Assembly (NCBI GenBank): GCA_010672585.1
Contig: JAAHGF010000008.1
Location: forward strand, 107,717 to 171,716
DNA length: 64,000 bases
Source of the DNA: Okeania sp. SIO1I7
GTDB taxonomy: Bacteria > Cyanobacteriota > Cyanobacteriia > Cyanobacteriales > Microcoleaceae
Direction: 5' to 3'
Shown: piece by piece, positions 45,518 to 56,657 of the stretch
Layout: each line of letters starts with the position of its first letter
How positions within the stretch are numbered: position 1 is the stretch's first letter
Made by a program: the position numbers and the translations under genes
The notes under the pieces: model-generated
What the model was told of the DNA's origin: nothing
Seen by the model: the letters and a program-made list of their open reading frames with translations, nothing else
Databases searched by the model: none

Positions 45518-46903
45518 ATGGCAAACACTCTAGAATCTATTATTAATCTACCGAAGCTAAATTCTGAATCTACCCTCAGAGAATTACCACTGACTGATTT
45601 TCAAGTAAGTCCGATAACTTCCCTAGAATTAGTTGAATATCAGTTTAATGAACAACCTGACTTACCTGGAGTTATAGTTGCTTCCGATGAAAAGTTTTTT
45701 GGCATGATTTCTCGACGCTACTTTCACGAACAAATGAGTTCTCCTTATGGAAGAGAACTATTTATCAAACGTCCTATTCAATATTTTTTAAAAGCAACTC
45801 CAGTTAAATATTTAGATAACTGTTTGGTATTACTTGCTGAAGAAAAAATTAACTTGGCTGTACAAATAGCACTAAATCGTTCTGAAGAAACTGTTTATGA
45901 ACCACTTGTAATTAAATTTGTAAACAAAAAAAATTATAATTTTTCTACTTATTTTTTACTGAATTTTCAAACTTTAATTCTGGCTCAATCCCATCTACTT
46001 AGAGAAGTAAATAATGAGTTATATCGCTACAAAAGTGCTGCTAAAAATTATTTGATTCAGCTAAAAAATAAACAGCAAAAACTCCAACAACATACGGCAG
46101 CATTACAAACGCAAAAACAAGAAATTTTGGCTAGACACAAGTTATTAGAAATACAGCAAAATGACCTAATTAATCAATCAAAACAAATTCATAATCTGAA
46201 CCACAGACTAAAGAAAATTACTGGTTTTATTTCTCAGGAAGGAAAAAAAGCATTTTATGCAACATTTGAAGGAGTACAAAAAATCAACAAAAATATGGAT
46301 GAAATTTTCAATATTGGTCACTTGTTTACCAATGAACTCAAACTAATTAACTCTACATCCCATCAAATTGAAACAGTTAGTAAGCAAGCAAAACACTTGG
46401 CAATACAAGCTGCCATTGTTGCTGGTCATTCAAATTCTGAACTTGGTGGTTTTAGTCATATTACTAACGAGATTGGAAAATTGGTGAATGAAACTTCACA
46501 AGCAGGTCGTCAAATGAATTTAGTAGCTAATAACTTAATGATGAAAATTTCTGAACTTAACAATTTAGCTGAAACTGGTAAACAAACAGCTCAGTCTCTA
46601 GTAGAAAATAATCAACGTTCTGAGATAACATTAGATGAGTTAGAAAAATTAATTCAACAACCAAACTTGGATCGAGCAGTAGTAAATTCGCCTCCTGTTA
46701 CACCAGGTAGCAAAGGTACTGATATTTCTCAAGAAAATCTGTATCGAGATCAAAATATAGTCAATAACTATAAAGAAAAGTTTGAGGAGAAAAATACAGA
46801 TATTTCTGAATTGCAAATGCAAATATTGAATAATAAAAAAGATAAAGAAAAATTGATACAACAAATTCGTTCTACTTTAAATAAAAAAAAAATTGATATT
46901 TAG
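45518..46903 (+). CDS. Cytoplasmic signalling protein with coiled coil and methyl-accepting-like domain
   Basis: 461 residues, no TM span. The N-terminal 150 (LTDFQVSPITSLELVEYQFN, GVIVASDEKFFGMISRRYFH, EQMSSPYGRELFIKRPI) resemble the CBS-like sensory domain found before some cyanobacterial diguanylate cyclases. A long coiled coil follows (about 165-250, HTAALQTQKQEILARHKLLE). A short receptor signalling-like hairpin comes next (about 285-365: IETVSKQAKHLAIQAAIVAG, FSHITNEIGKLVNETSQAGR). The Lys/Asn-rich tail is low complexity. Probably a signal transducer; no output enzyme is fused. The convergent neighbour is an EAL-domain regulator. Confidence 0.65.
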   Translation: MANTLESIINLPKLNSESTLRELPLTDFQVSPITSLELVEYQFNEQPDLPGVIVASDEKFFGMISRRYFHEQMSSPYGRELFIKRPIQYFLKATPVKYLDNCLVLLAEEKINLAVQIALNRSEETVYEPLVIKFVNKKNYNFSTYFLLNFQTLILAQSHLLREVNNELYRYKSAAKNYLIQLKNKQQKLQQHTAALQTQKQEILARHKLLEIQQNDLINQSKQIHNLNHRLKKITGFISQEGKKAFYATFEGVQKINKNMDEIFNIGHLFTNELKLINSTSHQIETVSKQAKHLAIQAAIVAGHSNSELGGFSHITNEIGKLVNETSQAGRQMNLVANNLMMKISELNNLAETGKQTAQSLVENNQRSEITLDELEKLIQQPNLDRAVVNSPPVTPGSKGTDISQENLYRDQNIVNNYKEKFEEKNTDISELQMQILNNKKDKEKLIQQIRSTLNKKKIDI

Positions 46904-46984
46904 TGAGATTGAGTTGACAAAAAAATAACCAACTTGATAGAAGATGTAGCCAGTTTAAGTGAATCTTCAACAATTAATCATTAC

Positions 46985-47105
46985 CTCTCCTTAAAATAAA
47001 AAGCTTCAAACTTTACCGAAAAATTCAGGTATAAAGCCTCTCCATTCATGGATAAAAAAGAAAAAATCCTTTGATCCAATCCTCTTTATTTATAAGAAGA
47101 GGTAA
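46985..47105 (-). repeat. Repeat family A, inverted copy
   Basis: On the minus strand ATTACCTCTTC, AGAGGATTGGATCAAAGGA, GAGAGGCTTTATACC and TTTTTCGGTAAAG appear in the family order. At the far end TTACCTCTCC is repeated in inverted form, so this copy may be bounded by ACCTCTCC/GGAGAGGT ends. Confidence 0.65.
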
Positions 47106-47197
47106 TTCTAAATTCTTAATTCTAAATTCTTAATTCTTGAACCCTGTTTATTGATTTGAAATTTTCTAGAATAACTAAAGTATAACTTCTATAGTTA

Positions 47198-47488
47198 ATG
47201 AACAAGATGCAAATTATTGTTACTCCAAATCACTTTCTTTATCAAGATGTACAACTATACCATCTTAAACTTCGAGGTATTAGTAATCAAGCTACTGGAT
47301 ATTTATATTGCAAAAATAATGAAACTATTACTAGAGCTACTTCTATGGATAAAATTCAGTTAGAAGGACTTTGTAAGATTAAACAAGTTATTGCTCTACG
47401 GCAGCGAGCAGTTATAGATATTGCACCTATTCTAGAAGCACATAACTGGGAGATAATGCCTATTTCAGAAAATCAAACTAATAACTAA
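47198..47488 (+). CDS. Small unrecognised protein, 96 aa
   Basis: The sequence starts MNKMQIIVTPNHFLYQDVQL and includes LRGISNQATGYLYCKNNETI and KIKQVIALRQRAVIDIAPIL. There are no TM spans or motifs I recognise. The alternation of hydrophobic and polar residues suggests a small alpha/beta domain. The start could be ATG 47207. It converges with the REC-GGDEF-EAL gene, 13 bp between stops. Coding is supported by its composition and its fit between neighbours. Confidence 0.55.
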   Translation: MNKMQIIVTPNHFLYQDVQLYHLKLRGISNQATGYLYCKNNETITRATSMDKIQLEGLCKIKQVIALRQRAVIDIAPILEAHNWEIMPISENQTNN

Positions 47489-47501
47489 TAGATATATTAT
47501 T

Positions 47502-49334
47502 TCATTTCCCTTTTCCATGTATCCAATCATTAATCATTTGAGGACAACTAGCTAAAGACTCTGCTAAGGATGCAAACTCTACTAAAGGTAACGGACGATG
47601 AAATACATAACCTTGAAGTTCATCGCACTGATTTTTAACTAAAAAAGCCAATTCTTCTTCGGTCTCAACTCCTTCAGCAATAACTCGTATATTTAGTTTG
47701 TGAGCCATCGAAATAATTGCTGATATAATAACTTGGTTAGTAGGATTACTATGAATTTTACTAATAAAATTTTGATTGATTTTTATACTATCAATGGGGA
47801 ATTTTTGCAGATAACTTAAGGAAGAATAACCTGTACCAAAATCATCTATAGAAATTTGAAGACCTAAACTTTTTAAACCATGTAAACATCGTACAGCCTT
47901 TGTTTCATTTGTAATCAAAACACTTTCATTAAAATCTAACTCGAGATAATTAGGAGCTAGACCGCTATTTAAGAGAACTTTAACTAATCTTTGACGTAAA
48001 TCTAATTGATTTAACTGGCAAGCAGATATATTGACTCCTACTCGTATTTTTCCTAACCCAATATCCTGCAAAGCTTTAACATTTTCACAAGCAGTCTTCA
48101 AAACAAATTCACCTATTGGTTCAATTAATCCTGTTTCTTCTGCTAGGGGTAAAAATTGTTGTGGTAATATTATAGAACCATCAGATTTTTGCCAGCGCAG
48201 TAGAGCTTCAGCACCTACAATTTTGCCTGTTTTTAAATTTACTATTGGTTGATAGTAAATCTTAAATTGTTTACTTGATAGTGCCGAATGTAAATCATTC
48301 TCTAACTGCAAAGTATTGCTGTTTTGATCTTTACCTATTTCATTATCAAAATAATATTTATTATTGCCCTGTTTTCTGGCATATTCCATGGTCTTTCTGG
48401 CTTTTAAAAGTAATTGCCCCAGTTGTTCTCCATCAATAGGATAAAGAGCAATTCCAGCATTAGCACTAATCAAAAATTTTTGTTGTTTTAATACATAAGG
48501 TTCGACAAATTGCTGTAGGATATTTTGAATTATACCTGTAATTTTTATCTTCTGATGAAGTGATTCTAAGATAATCACTAATTCATCTGTATTTAAGCGA
48601 GCTATAACGCTGTTTTTACCAAGAAATTTATTGAGCCTTTCAACTATATTTGTCATCAATAAATCACTCCAATCATGTCCTAAATCATTAATGCGCTTGA
48701 AGCGATTTATACCTAAACAAATTACAGGAAGAGTTGGTATAAAATTTTGTTCTTTTCCAGAATATTGTGTTTTTGAATTTGTGATGTTATTAATAATTTT
48801 ATCGAATTTCTCTGATAATAACAGCCGATTACTTAAAATACTTGAATTTTCTCGATCGCTTAACTTATTAAGTTGATTTTTTACCGTTTCAATTTGCTGA
48901 ATGTACCGTGACTCTACAGCTTGTTCACTTTGATATTTCTGAAGGGCAATCTCAATTGTAGTTTTTAATGATTGAGGTTTAAATGGCTTCACTAGATATC
49001 CATAAGGTTCGGTTAACTTTGCCCGTCCTAATGTATTATCATCTGCATAAGCAGTCATATAAACCACAGGTATTTTTAATTGAGAGCGAATATATCCAGC
49101 AGCTTCAATGCCATCCATATCCCCTTGAAGCATGATATCCATTAGTACTAAATTAGGATGTTTTTTTGTTGCAGTTTGAATAGCTTCTTCGCCAGAGTCT
49201 ACAATTCCAATTACTTCATATCCTAATTTATGAAGATTTCTTGCAATATTTTCCGCAACAATAAGTTCATCTTCAATAACTAAAATTTTTGTGGTAGAGA
49301 TGGGATTTTTAACAGAATTTTGAGTAATATCCAT
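47502..49334 (-). CDS. Response regulator REC-GGDEF(degenerate)-EAL protein
   Basis: 610 residues. REC (residues 15-135) has acidic residues EDE (21-23) and phosphoacceptor Asp66 in LVLMDIML. The GGDEF domain (about 195-340) has LNTDELVIIL where GGDEF should be, so cyclase activity is unlikely. The EAL domain (about 355-600) keeps EALLRW, VNISACQL, DDFGTGYSS, AEGVETEEE and LQGYVFHRPL. It shows LDFNES instead of the usual LEITES and KIN instead of KID, so phosphodiesterase activity is plausible but not certain. The protein would link a histidine kinase signal to cyclic-di-GMP breakdown. No kinase lies next to it. Confidence 0.85.
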   Translation of the reverse strand: MDITQNSVKNPISTTKILVIEDELIVAENIARNLHKLGYEVIGIVDSGEEAIQTATKKHPNLVLMDIMLQGDMDGIEAAGYIRSQLKIPVVYMTAYADDNTLGRAKLTEPYGYLVKPFKPQSLKTTIEIALQKYQSEQAVESRYIQQIETVKNQLNKLSDRENSSILSNRLLLSEKFDKIINNITNSKTQYSGKEQNFIPTLPVICLGINRFKRINDLGHDWSDLLMTNIVERLNKFLGKNSVIARLNTDELVIILESLHQKIKITGIIQNILQQFVEPYVLKQQKFLISANAGIALYPIDGEQLGQLLLKARKTMEYARKQGNNKYYFDNEIGKDQNSNTLQLENDLHSALSSKQFKIYYQPIVNLKTGKIVGAEALLRWQKSDGSIILPQQFLPLAEETGLIEPIGEFVLKTACENVKALQDIGLGKIRVGVNISACQLNQLDLRQRLVKVLLNSGLAPNYLELDFNESVLITNETKAVRCLHGLKSLGLQISIDDFGTGYSSLSYLQKFPIDSIKINQNFISKIHSNPTNQVIISAIISMAHKLNIRVIAEGVETEEELAFLVKNQCDELQGYVFHRPLPLVEFASLAESLASCPQMINDWIHGKGK

Positions 49335-49834
49335 CGCATTTTACCTGCATAAGTTGGATAATTTGATTGTACATACTATTATACTAATTATCAAAAATAA
49401 TGTTCTAAAAAGGAGATTTAAAAATTATACCTAATAGGAGATGATTAGAACCTAAAAAATCTCTATATATATCATTTTTTTCTTTATTTACTCTTTACTT
49501 TTCCTTCTTTCTTCTCTTTAGTATGGCATTATTTTATTAAATTTATATTATACTACTGGACTGTTTCATCTAAAATGGTGCAATAGAATAGTCAGCCAAA
49601 AGTGACTATTGGACTGACAAGCGATCGCTCTTCAACCAACAGCCAAAAACAGGCGATCGCTCTTCAATCAACAGCCAAAAACAAGCGATCGCTCTTCAAT
49701 CAACAGCCAAAAACAGACCTTCTGGATCGACACAGCTAAAATAGTATATTGTAGTGCAGCTTTGTTGCACAAAGAAAGGAAATAGGGTAAGAATAAAAGT
49801 GCGTGGCACAAAAAAACCTACACTAAATGTAGAT
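49335..49834. repeat. Intergenic region with MITE family 2 ends and HIP1 tandem repeats
   Basis: Family-2 end sequences appear at 49553-49590 (CTACTGGACTGTTTCATC) and 49728-49752. Between them lie three 32-bp direct repeats (starts 49621, 49653, 49685), each beginning with the HIP1 octamer GCGATCGC and CTCTTCAA(C/T)CAACAGCC. Confidence 0.8.
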
Positions 49835-50237
49835 ATGAGTAAGTCCAAGTCCAAGTCTAAGTCTAATTACCGAATCAGCAACTGGTCTGAGTATGATGCT
49901 TCCTTAAAGCAAAGAGGAAGTCTAACATTTTGGCTCACATTGGAAGTAATAGAGCAGTGGGTAAACCAGGAGAAGACTGGACGTAGGGGAGCATCGAATA
50001 CCTATAATGATGTGGCTACCCTTATTAATGGTCTGCCTAAGTAGTCTATTTGGATTAGGAGGACGACAGACAGAAGGGTTTGTGGAATCTATATTTGACT
50101 TGATGGGACTAGATTTACCTGTATCAGACCATAGTACTGTATGCCGTAGGGTCAAGAAATTAAATATTGTGATACCAGTGATGACAACCCGTGAGGGGAT
50201 TCACGCGCGTAGTAGATTCTACATAAAGCTGATTTAG
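49835..50237 (+). pseudogene. IS5-type transposase fragment
   Basis: The start MSKSKSKSKSNYRISNWSEY, then RGSLTFWL and KTGRRGASNTY, matches the N-terminus of IS5-group DDE transposases. The frame shifts near 50030 and resumes as TEGFVESIFDLMGLDLPVSD, HSTVCRRVKKL. It stops before any catalytic Asp/Glu region. Non-functional remnant. Confidence 0.75.
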
Positions 50238-50300
50238 GGGTGATCTGGGGGTAGACTCAGGTATAACCTTCTCTAATTGTAGGATAGAAGTAAATATATT

Positions 50301-50942
50301 TTACTTTTTTCCAAAAGTCCAGTTAATTACTTCCACTAATTCTTGCGGTCGATCGACTAAAGCATCTGGCTGATAATCGGATAATACTTCTCTAGAATTA
50401 AATCCCCAAGTCACTGCTATTACTTTAACTTTAGCTTTTTTGGAAGCACTAATATCTCTAACCTCATCTCCAATATAAACAATCTCTTCTGGTTGAATAT
50501 TCTCCGTTTTTAGATATTGTTTAATAACCTTATCTTTGCCAAAAAGTGTTGGGGCTGAAATTATAAAATCAAAGATTAATAAATCATATTTTTGCAAGAC
50601 AAACTCTACATTTTTCTGACTATTAGAAGTAATTATTCCCAGTTGATAACCTTGCTGTTTCAGTGCAAATAAAATTTCTTTAATACCTGAAAACAACCTG
50701 ACATTGTTAATTTTTTTTTGAAATTCTGCTCTAATTCTTCTCAATAAAAAAGGTAATTTAAAAATAGATATTCCTGACTGAGTAATCACTTGTAGAGGGC
50801 TTAATTTTTCTATTTCTGGAATTTCTTCCTTCTTCGCTTGTTTATATCCAAATTCAACTGATAAATCATTTGTAATTGCAAAAATCAGATCGAAAGTATC
50901 TGCTAATGTACCATCAAAATCAAAAATAACTATTTTTATCAT
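50301..50942 (-). CDS. HAD superfamily hydrolase, phosphoglycolate phosphatase-like
   Basis: 213 residues. Motif I is FDFDGTLADTF (nucleophile Asp8, Asp10), motif II LGIITSNSQ (Ser/Thr), the Lys of motif III lies near LFGKDKVIKQYL, and motif IV is VYIGDEVRDISASKKA. The helical cap between motif I and II is about 65 residues, as in subfamily IA (PGP/Gph). Possible substrates include 2-phosphoglycolate, but HAD specificity is not readable from sequence. Complete frame. Confidence 0.88.
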   Translation of the reverse strand: MIKIVIFDFDGTLADTFDLIFAITNDLSVEFGYKQAKKEEIPEIEKLSPLQVITQSGISIFKLPFLLRRIRAEFQKKINNVRLFSGIKEILFALKQQGYQLGIITSNSQKNVEFVLQKYDLLIFDFIISAPTLFGKDKVIKQYLKTENIQPEEIVYIGDEVRDISASKKAKVKVIAVTWGFNSREVLSDYQPDALVDRPQELVEVINWTFGKK

Positions 50943-51651
50943 TATTATATAACAATTACTAATTGCTTTCTGATTCTATCATTAAAAAGCGTTTCAGTAC
51001 GGAATGCTGCGCAAACAGCAGTTCAGCAGTTCAGCGGTCAGCTTTGCGAGAAGGGGATGCGCCACCCCTCCTAAAATTAAACGACTTGCTCGCGTGTCGG
51101 GGATGTTTTACCCAAGCTTTTCCGTTTCGGAATACTCCTGCAAACAAATACCATTATCTATGCACAAATTTTTAGTCTGATAGCTAGTTATATCATGTCC
51201 GGTTGAACAGTTATAGAACCCATTTGAGAGCTATATAATTATGGTAGTAAAGTCTTTTCGTGCATCAATTTTGAAGAAAAATCATCTGAAGGAGTGTTGA
51301 ATTTTTTGTATTCTTTCTCCCCACATCTTCCCTGTTCCCTGTTCCCTCCTGTCTTCCCCTCCTGGGAGGGACCCGCGGGTGGGTTGTCTCCTGTCTCCTG
51401 ACTCCTTGCTAAATTTATGAAGATATGATCGGGGGTTCTATAAATAAACGACGGAGGAGTCAGAAGTCAGGAGAACCGAGTCACGAGGAAATAAAGAAGA
51501 AGAAAGAGGAGAAGAAGGAGAAAGTTTTTTGGTCGCGTAAGCGGAACGGAGTTCTATCACGCTCTTATCCGGACATGATATTAACTATTACTCGAAAATG
51601 TAAATCAATCAACTTCATCTATGGCAGTGGATAACTTGGACTTTGACTTCA
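50943..51651. repeat. Repeat-filled gap upstream of queG
   Basis: Contains a 24-bp dispersed repeat (50999-51022), a long family-4-bounded segment (51191-51580, TATCATGTCCGG to CCGGACATGATA) and a GC-rich palindrome (51354-51388). ORFs here are repeat-derived. Confidence 0.65.
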
Positions 51652-52575
<924 letters not shown>

Positions 52576-52835
52576 TGATACTAGCTAGATTTGTAAAATT
52601 TGTATTAATTTTTAATATTTTAAATACCTTAATTGGTAACATATATGGACAAAACTGTATAATAATTTAGAATAAAACCACTATTAATTTTCAATTATAC
52701 TTTGTTTTGAAACTTGTCAATTTTATTTGCACCTATTAACAAAAAGTTACATAATGCCAAGTAAGAAGGCAGAGATTAACAAGGCCATTTTATTTGAGGT
52801 TGGCGAACATAAATATAAATCTCTAAATTGCAGAC

Positions 52836-53336
52836 ATGACATATACTGCTGAATCTACAATGAAAATTTTTATCTGTAGTAACCCTAAAACTGTTGTTGA
52901 AACTACAGCTCAGTTTAATGCTCTCAGTATTGATGAGCAACTGGCATTACTCTGGAACATCTACACCAAAATTAGACGCTCTGTTACACCTGCAACTTCC
53001 GGTGCAGCACGCCTACAGTTGGCTGAAGGTCTGCTGAATGAAATTAAATATATGTTTCACGAAGAACAATTAGGAGCCATCCGTGACTTAGCTGCTAGCA
53101 AAAATAACCCTATTTCTCGTGCTTATGGTATGCTAAGTGCTAATACTAAGCTAGCTTTCTGGTATCAACTAACGGAGTCCATTGAAGAAGGCGATATAGT
53201 TCCAATGCCTACTTTTCATCAGCTCTCGGTTTCTGGCTCTCAAGTATTGACCTCTATAGAAGTATTAGATTTTGGTCAACAAATTACTGTATTACGCAAT
53301 GTTGTAGCTAATATGGGTGTAGATCCTTTAGCTTAA
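52836..53336 (+). CDS. Helical carotenoid protein (OCP N-terminal domain homologue)
   Basis: 166 residues covering only the all-helical carotenoid-binding half of the orange carotenoid protein; the C-terminal NTF2-like domain is absent. Matches include the opening LSIDEQLALLWNIYTKIRRS, LLNEIKYMFHEEQLGAIRDL, SRAYGMLSANTKLAFWYQLT and VLRNVVANMGVDPLA. HCPs bind a keto-carotenoid and act as singlet-oxygen quenchers or phycobilisome quenchers. No CTDH partner gene is visible within 10 kb. AT-rich leader (52576-52835) without recognisable operators; TATAAT at 52658-52663 may be a -10 box. Confidence 0.92.
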   Translation: MTYTAESTMKIFICSNPKTVVETTAQFNALSIDEQLALLWNIYTKIRRSVTPATSGAARLQLAEGLLNEIKYMFHEEQLGAIRDLAASKNNPISRAYGMLSANTKLAFWYQLTESIEEGDIVPMPTFHQLSVSGSQVLTSIEVLDFGQQITVLRNVVANMGVDPLA

Positions 53337-53965
53337 TTTTTTAGTAACATTCCCGAAACCGAATCTAATACCAAATCTCAACAAGTTTGCTATATATCTT
53401 TAGTAATGGGGAGTAGGGGAGTAGGGGAGATGGTAATCAAACCGTAAAACCCTCTGATATTGGGCAGTACAAAGCAAAGAATTACTGGTATTGAAAAGCA
53501 AGTAGTTACTCGCTACTTTATCTAATACCAAGAAACTTTTAATCACGATAATTTTGAAAGTACAGCAGTCGCCATTACTGTATTTGACTTATGAAATAGC
53601 TGCAACAATAATCAAACTTCTTCTTTCTTCCTTCTGCGTTTGCAGCAAGTCTATTTACTGCTAATGGCTCACTTAATGATCCTTTTCAAGATCCTATTAT
53701 TTAGTAGGAGTGCGATCGCTTCCTCTCTTTAGGAAGAAGCTAAAGTTATACCCACTTATCCTCAAGTAGGAGTGAACCAAGAGCTTGATGAAAGCGAAGT
53801 AGAAGTTTAAGTCAGGGAAACTAAACTTCTTGATTTTAGGTGAATTTCACTGGGGAAATTTATTTTGAACCGTCAGTAGGAGCAAATAATTGCTCTTAGT
53901 TTCAAGCTGTTAGCTTCTGCTTCATAAAACCGATATAAAACGTCACAAGCGCGACATTTTAATGT
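53337..53965. other. Intergenic region after the carotenoid protein
   Basis: A GGGGAGTA run at 53405-53430 and pyrimidine-rich stretches. I see no gene, RNA or terminator. Confidence 0.5.
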
Positions 53966-55058
53966 TTACTTCCTGCTTCCACCGGAACTGTCGGCAGCAC
54001 TCCGTCCACAGGCATCAACGGTCAAGCCGACCGCATTTCTTAAATTTATACTTGCGTTTAAATCCCGGTCTATAGATATCCCACAATCACCGCAGTCATA
54101 AGTTCGATTATTTAACGGCATATCTTGAACATGACCGCAGTTTGAGCAAGTCGAGCGAAGATGGAAAAAACCTGTCAACTACGGCTAGCTTACTACCATA
54201 CCATTGGCACTTATATTCTAGCTGTCGTCTAAACTCATAAAATCACTATCTGCTAATTGATTTAGCTAGCTTGTGGTTAGCTAACATACCGCTAACGTTC
54301 AAATCTTCGCTTGAGCAACAACGCTGTGGTTTTTAGCTAAATATGTTGTCAATTTATGAAGTGCATCTTTGCGGATATTAGCCACTCGTCTATGGAGTTT
54401 AGCTATCTTCAGTTGTGCTGCCCGACCGTTAGCAGAGCCAACCCTTTTATGGCGATGTAGGTATTGCAGCCGAGACAACTTAGCTTCAAATCTCTGATAT
54501 GATTTCACGCTCTCAAATACTTTCCCATCACTCAAAGTAGCTAATGTTTTCACTCCCAAATCTACTCCTATAACATCATTTGTTTTGGGTGTGGTTATGG
54601 CGTGAAATTCATAGCTGCAGCTCAGATACCATGAACCCGCTTGTCTACTAATAGTGATTTTTTGAGCTGTTGCCTCAATGGGTTCATAAGTTTTGACCAT
54701 ACCAATAAAAGGTAACTTGTGACTCCATCCATTTAATTCTATGGGTTTTCCACTGGTTTTCAATCGTGAAAGAATCAGACTTACCTTTCTTCTTAAACCG
54801 TGGGCGTTTACCCAATCCCTGTTTGCTCCGCATTCCGCAGGAAAAGAATCTTTTAAATGCTTCACCTAAGTTTATAAAAGCATATTGATAAACTTTAGAT
54901 GAGAGGTTTTTCATCCAGGGATAAAGAGGTTTTGTGTGATTGGTAAAAACCTCTCTGAGCTTACGGGCGTTTGGCTTATAACCATCTCTGTAAGCTGCAT
55001 TCCACAGACTTAAACCCCAGTTATAACACCAGCGTGAATAGCCAGCGTGTTGAGCCAT
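53966..55058 (-). pseudogene. tnpB: TnpB-3, frameshifted and carrying a 24-bp repeat
   Basis: Reading from 55058: MAQHAGYSRWCYNWGLSLWN through NLGEAFKRFF, then SCGMRSKQ from a 24-bp repeat (54820-54843), then GLGKRPRFKKKGKSDSF. The frame changes near 54730. The next part has VIGVDLGVKTLATLSDGKVF (first RuvC Asp) and LHKLTTYLAKNHSVV, followed by LNVSGMLANHKLAKSI with stops. The end has the zinc ribbon [10 protein letters not shown]...CGDCGISIDRDLNAS. The site that carries a 45-bp palindrome in TnpB-1 and TnpB-2 is uninterrupted here. Confidence 0.85.
54820..54843 (-). repeat. 24-bp small dispersed repeat in TnpB-3
   Basis: On the coding strand it reads TCCTGCGGAATGCGGAGCAA and is translated in frame as SCGMRSKQ, the third possible frame relative to the TnpB-1 and TnpB-2 copies. 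Confidence 0.8.
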
Positions 55059-55227
55059 CAGAGTTTTCTGTTTATTATTAAGTTTCAGCTTTGTTAATCA
55101 TGGATTTCATTTATGAGTGAGTGCAGCCTATCTAAAAGTATGCTTCTTAGGGTATTATATCGTTATTCTCTGATTAAGTCAATGCTCCACAAAAGTTGTT
55201 AAAAAGCATTCAGCTTAAATCTATACA

Positions 55228-55284
55228 GGACTTACACAAATTGACCTTTAAAGCACCATCTGTAGAGTCCCTGCGTAAGTCCTG
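55228..55284. mobile_element. MITE family 3, short copy
   Basis: CAGGACTTACACA and TGCGTAAGTCCTG are 57 bp apart, sharing GCACCATCTGTAGAGTCCC with the copy at 37850-37984 after an internal deletion. A separate GTTGAAATCCC/GGGATTTCAAC hairpin (55321-55370) follows. Confidence 0.65.
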
Positions 55285-55452
55285 TTATACTGAAACGGAG
55301 AGAAATGCAATTTAAGAGGCGTTGAAATCCCTTTTAAATTATTCGGCACTTATAAACCGGGGATTTCAACCCAAACTGATACCTGAAAGATCTGAGCCCA
55401 GAGCTAGTTAAATTTGCGTCCTCACACTAGATTTCATGTTAGATGATTCATT

Positions 55453-55887
55453 TCAAGCTGTAGTGGATACTTGCAATGAACGAGCTAACATTTGTTGTCC
55501 TAGTTCTATATGACTAGAAGCACACTTCCAGTCTGGATGACTTGTCATTAATAAACTTTCTAAAGTTTCTTTGTCAAATAGATGCCATACTAACGATTTA
55601 TTAAAATAGCATTCGACTGCATAGCAGTTTTGACTAATACAGTAAATATAACAAGTTTCGGAAGCTCTCTCAATTTTTATATGTGCCCCTGGTTCTAGAT
55701 CACGAAATTGAAATATATTTTGTTTAAATTCATCTGTAGAAGACACTGTAAAACCAGGAATTACAGCCGTTAGTGTTTTTTCTCCATTAATATGAATCCA
55801 ATAATTACGAGTGGGATCGATTCTTTCTAGCCAAGGAGATTCGTCATCTAGACGATAACGAGGAGCTAAAGGAAAAAACATATTCAT
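55453..55887 (-). CDS. Conserved-looking cyanobacterial hypothetical protein, 144 aa
   Basis: The protein starts MNMFFPLAPRYRLDDESPWL and has no TM span. Its middle (IFQFRDLEPGAHIKIERASE, then TCYIYCISQNCYAVECYFN) contains five cysteines within about 30 residues, not spaced as a standard zinc or iron-sulphur motif. I do not recognise the family. Coding is supported by length, composition and an uninterrupted frame among repeats. Confidence 0.6.
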   Translation of the reverse strand: MNMFFPLAPRYRLDDESPWLERIDPTRNYWIHINGEKTLTAVIPGFTVSSTDEFKQNIFQFRDLEPGAHIKIERASETCYIYCISQNCYAVECYFNKSLVWHLFDKETLESLLMTSHPDWKCASSHIELGQQMLARSLQVSTTA

Positions 55888-56657
55888 ATAACAAACCTAA
55901 TATATATATTTTAATTGTATCTAAATAAACCTTATTTTTATCTTGCGGTAGAGTATAGTTAGATGCAACCAAACTTAACAAAACTTATCAGATTTATCAT
56001 ATAAATATAATAGTTATCGCCATCTGTTTTCAGTTGTGTAATACAATGTTCGGATGATTAGTTATAAAAAACCTCTTCACTTCACACTTTGCTCTCTTCC
56101 TTCTGCCTTCTACCTTCTCTGTGCCAAAGTATAAGTATTTAACCGAACATGATATAATAAAAATTTCATCAAATATTGCTACTATCCTGGAACAGGAAAC
56201 AGGGAATAGGGAAAATACTTAAGGATCAACCTATAAAATAAACAGGAAAAAAGTAAATAAATATTGATAATATATTTTATTTTATACTAGGTACTTTGAC
56301 TTATCTCCACAAATTAATCTTGATCAAAGAAAAAGCCTGACAACTTTTATCTATTTAGTTGCATTATTTTAGGTTGCAATTCCGATAAATCTAACCCAGA
56401 AAAAGTAGTTAATCTTAACTTCCATCAGCAATATTTTAATCAAAATTAAAATGTAATATTAATGAAGCAACTGCTTTATGGTACTTTTTTATCTTTTCAG
56501 TGGCGAGTTTAATACCCCACCATCAACGGGGGTGCTGAAAATTGTTTGGGGTTATAAGACACGAAGTGGCCGATCGTTGACTATCCATAAGCAATTAGAC
56601 CTTCTGCCTTTCGGTGCGGAATCCTGTGCAAACAGCATAGCAGCATAGCTGCCTTCT
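55888..56657. repeat. Intergenic region with a MITE family 4 copy
   Basis: A family-4 element lies at about 56042-56154 (left end ACAATGTTCGG, right end CCGAACATGATA). A diverged 24-bp dispersed repeat is at 56614-56636. No gene seen. Confidence 0.6.

Noticed and set aside
52640-52690. A definite promoter for the carotenoid protein gene
   Set aside because: TATAAT is present but no -35 box at suitable spacing; too weak to list separately.
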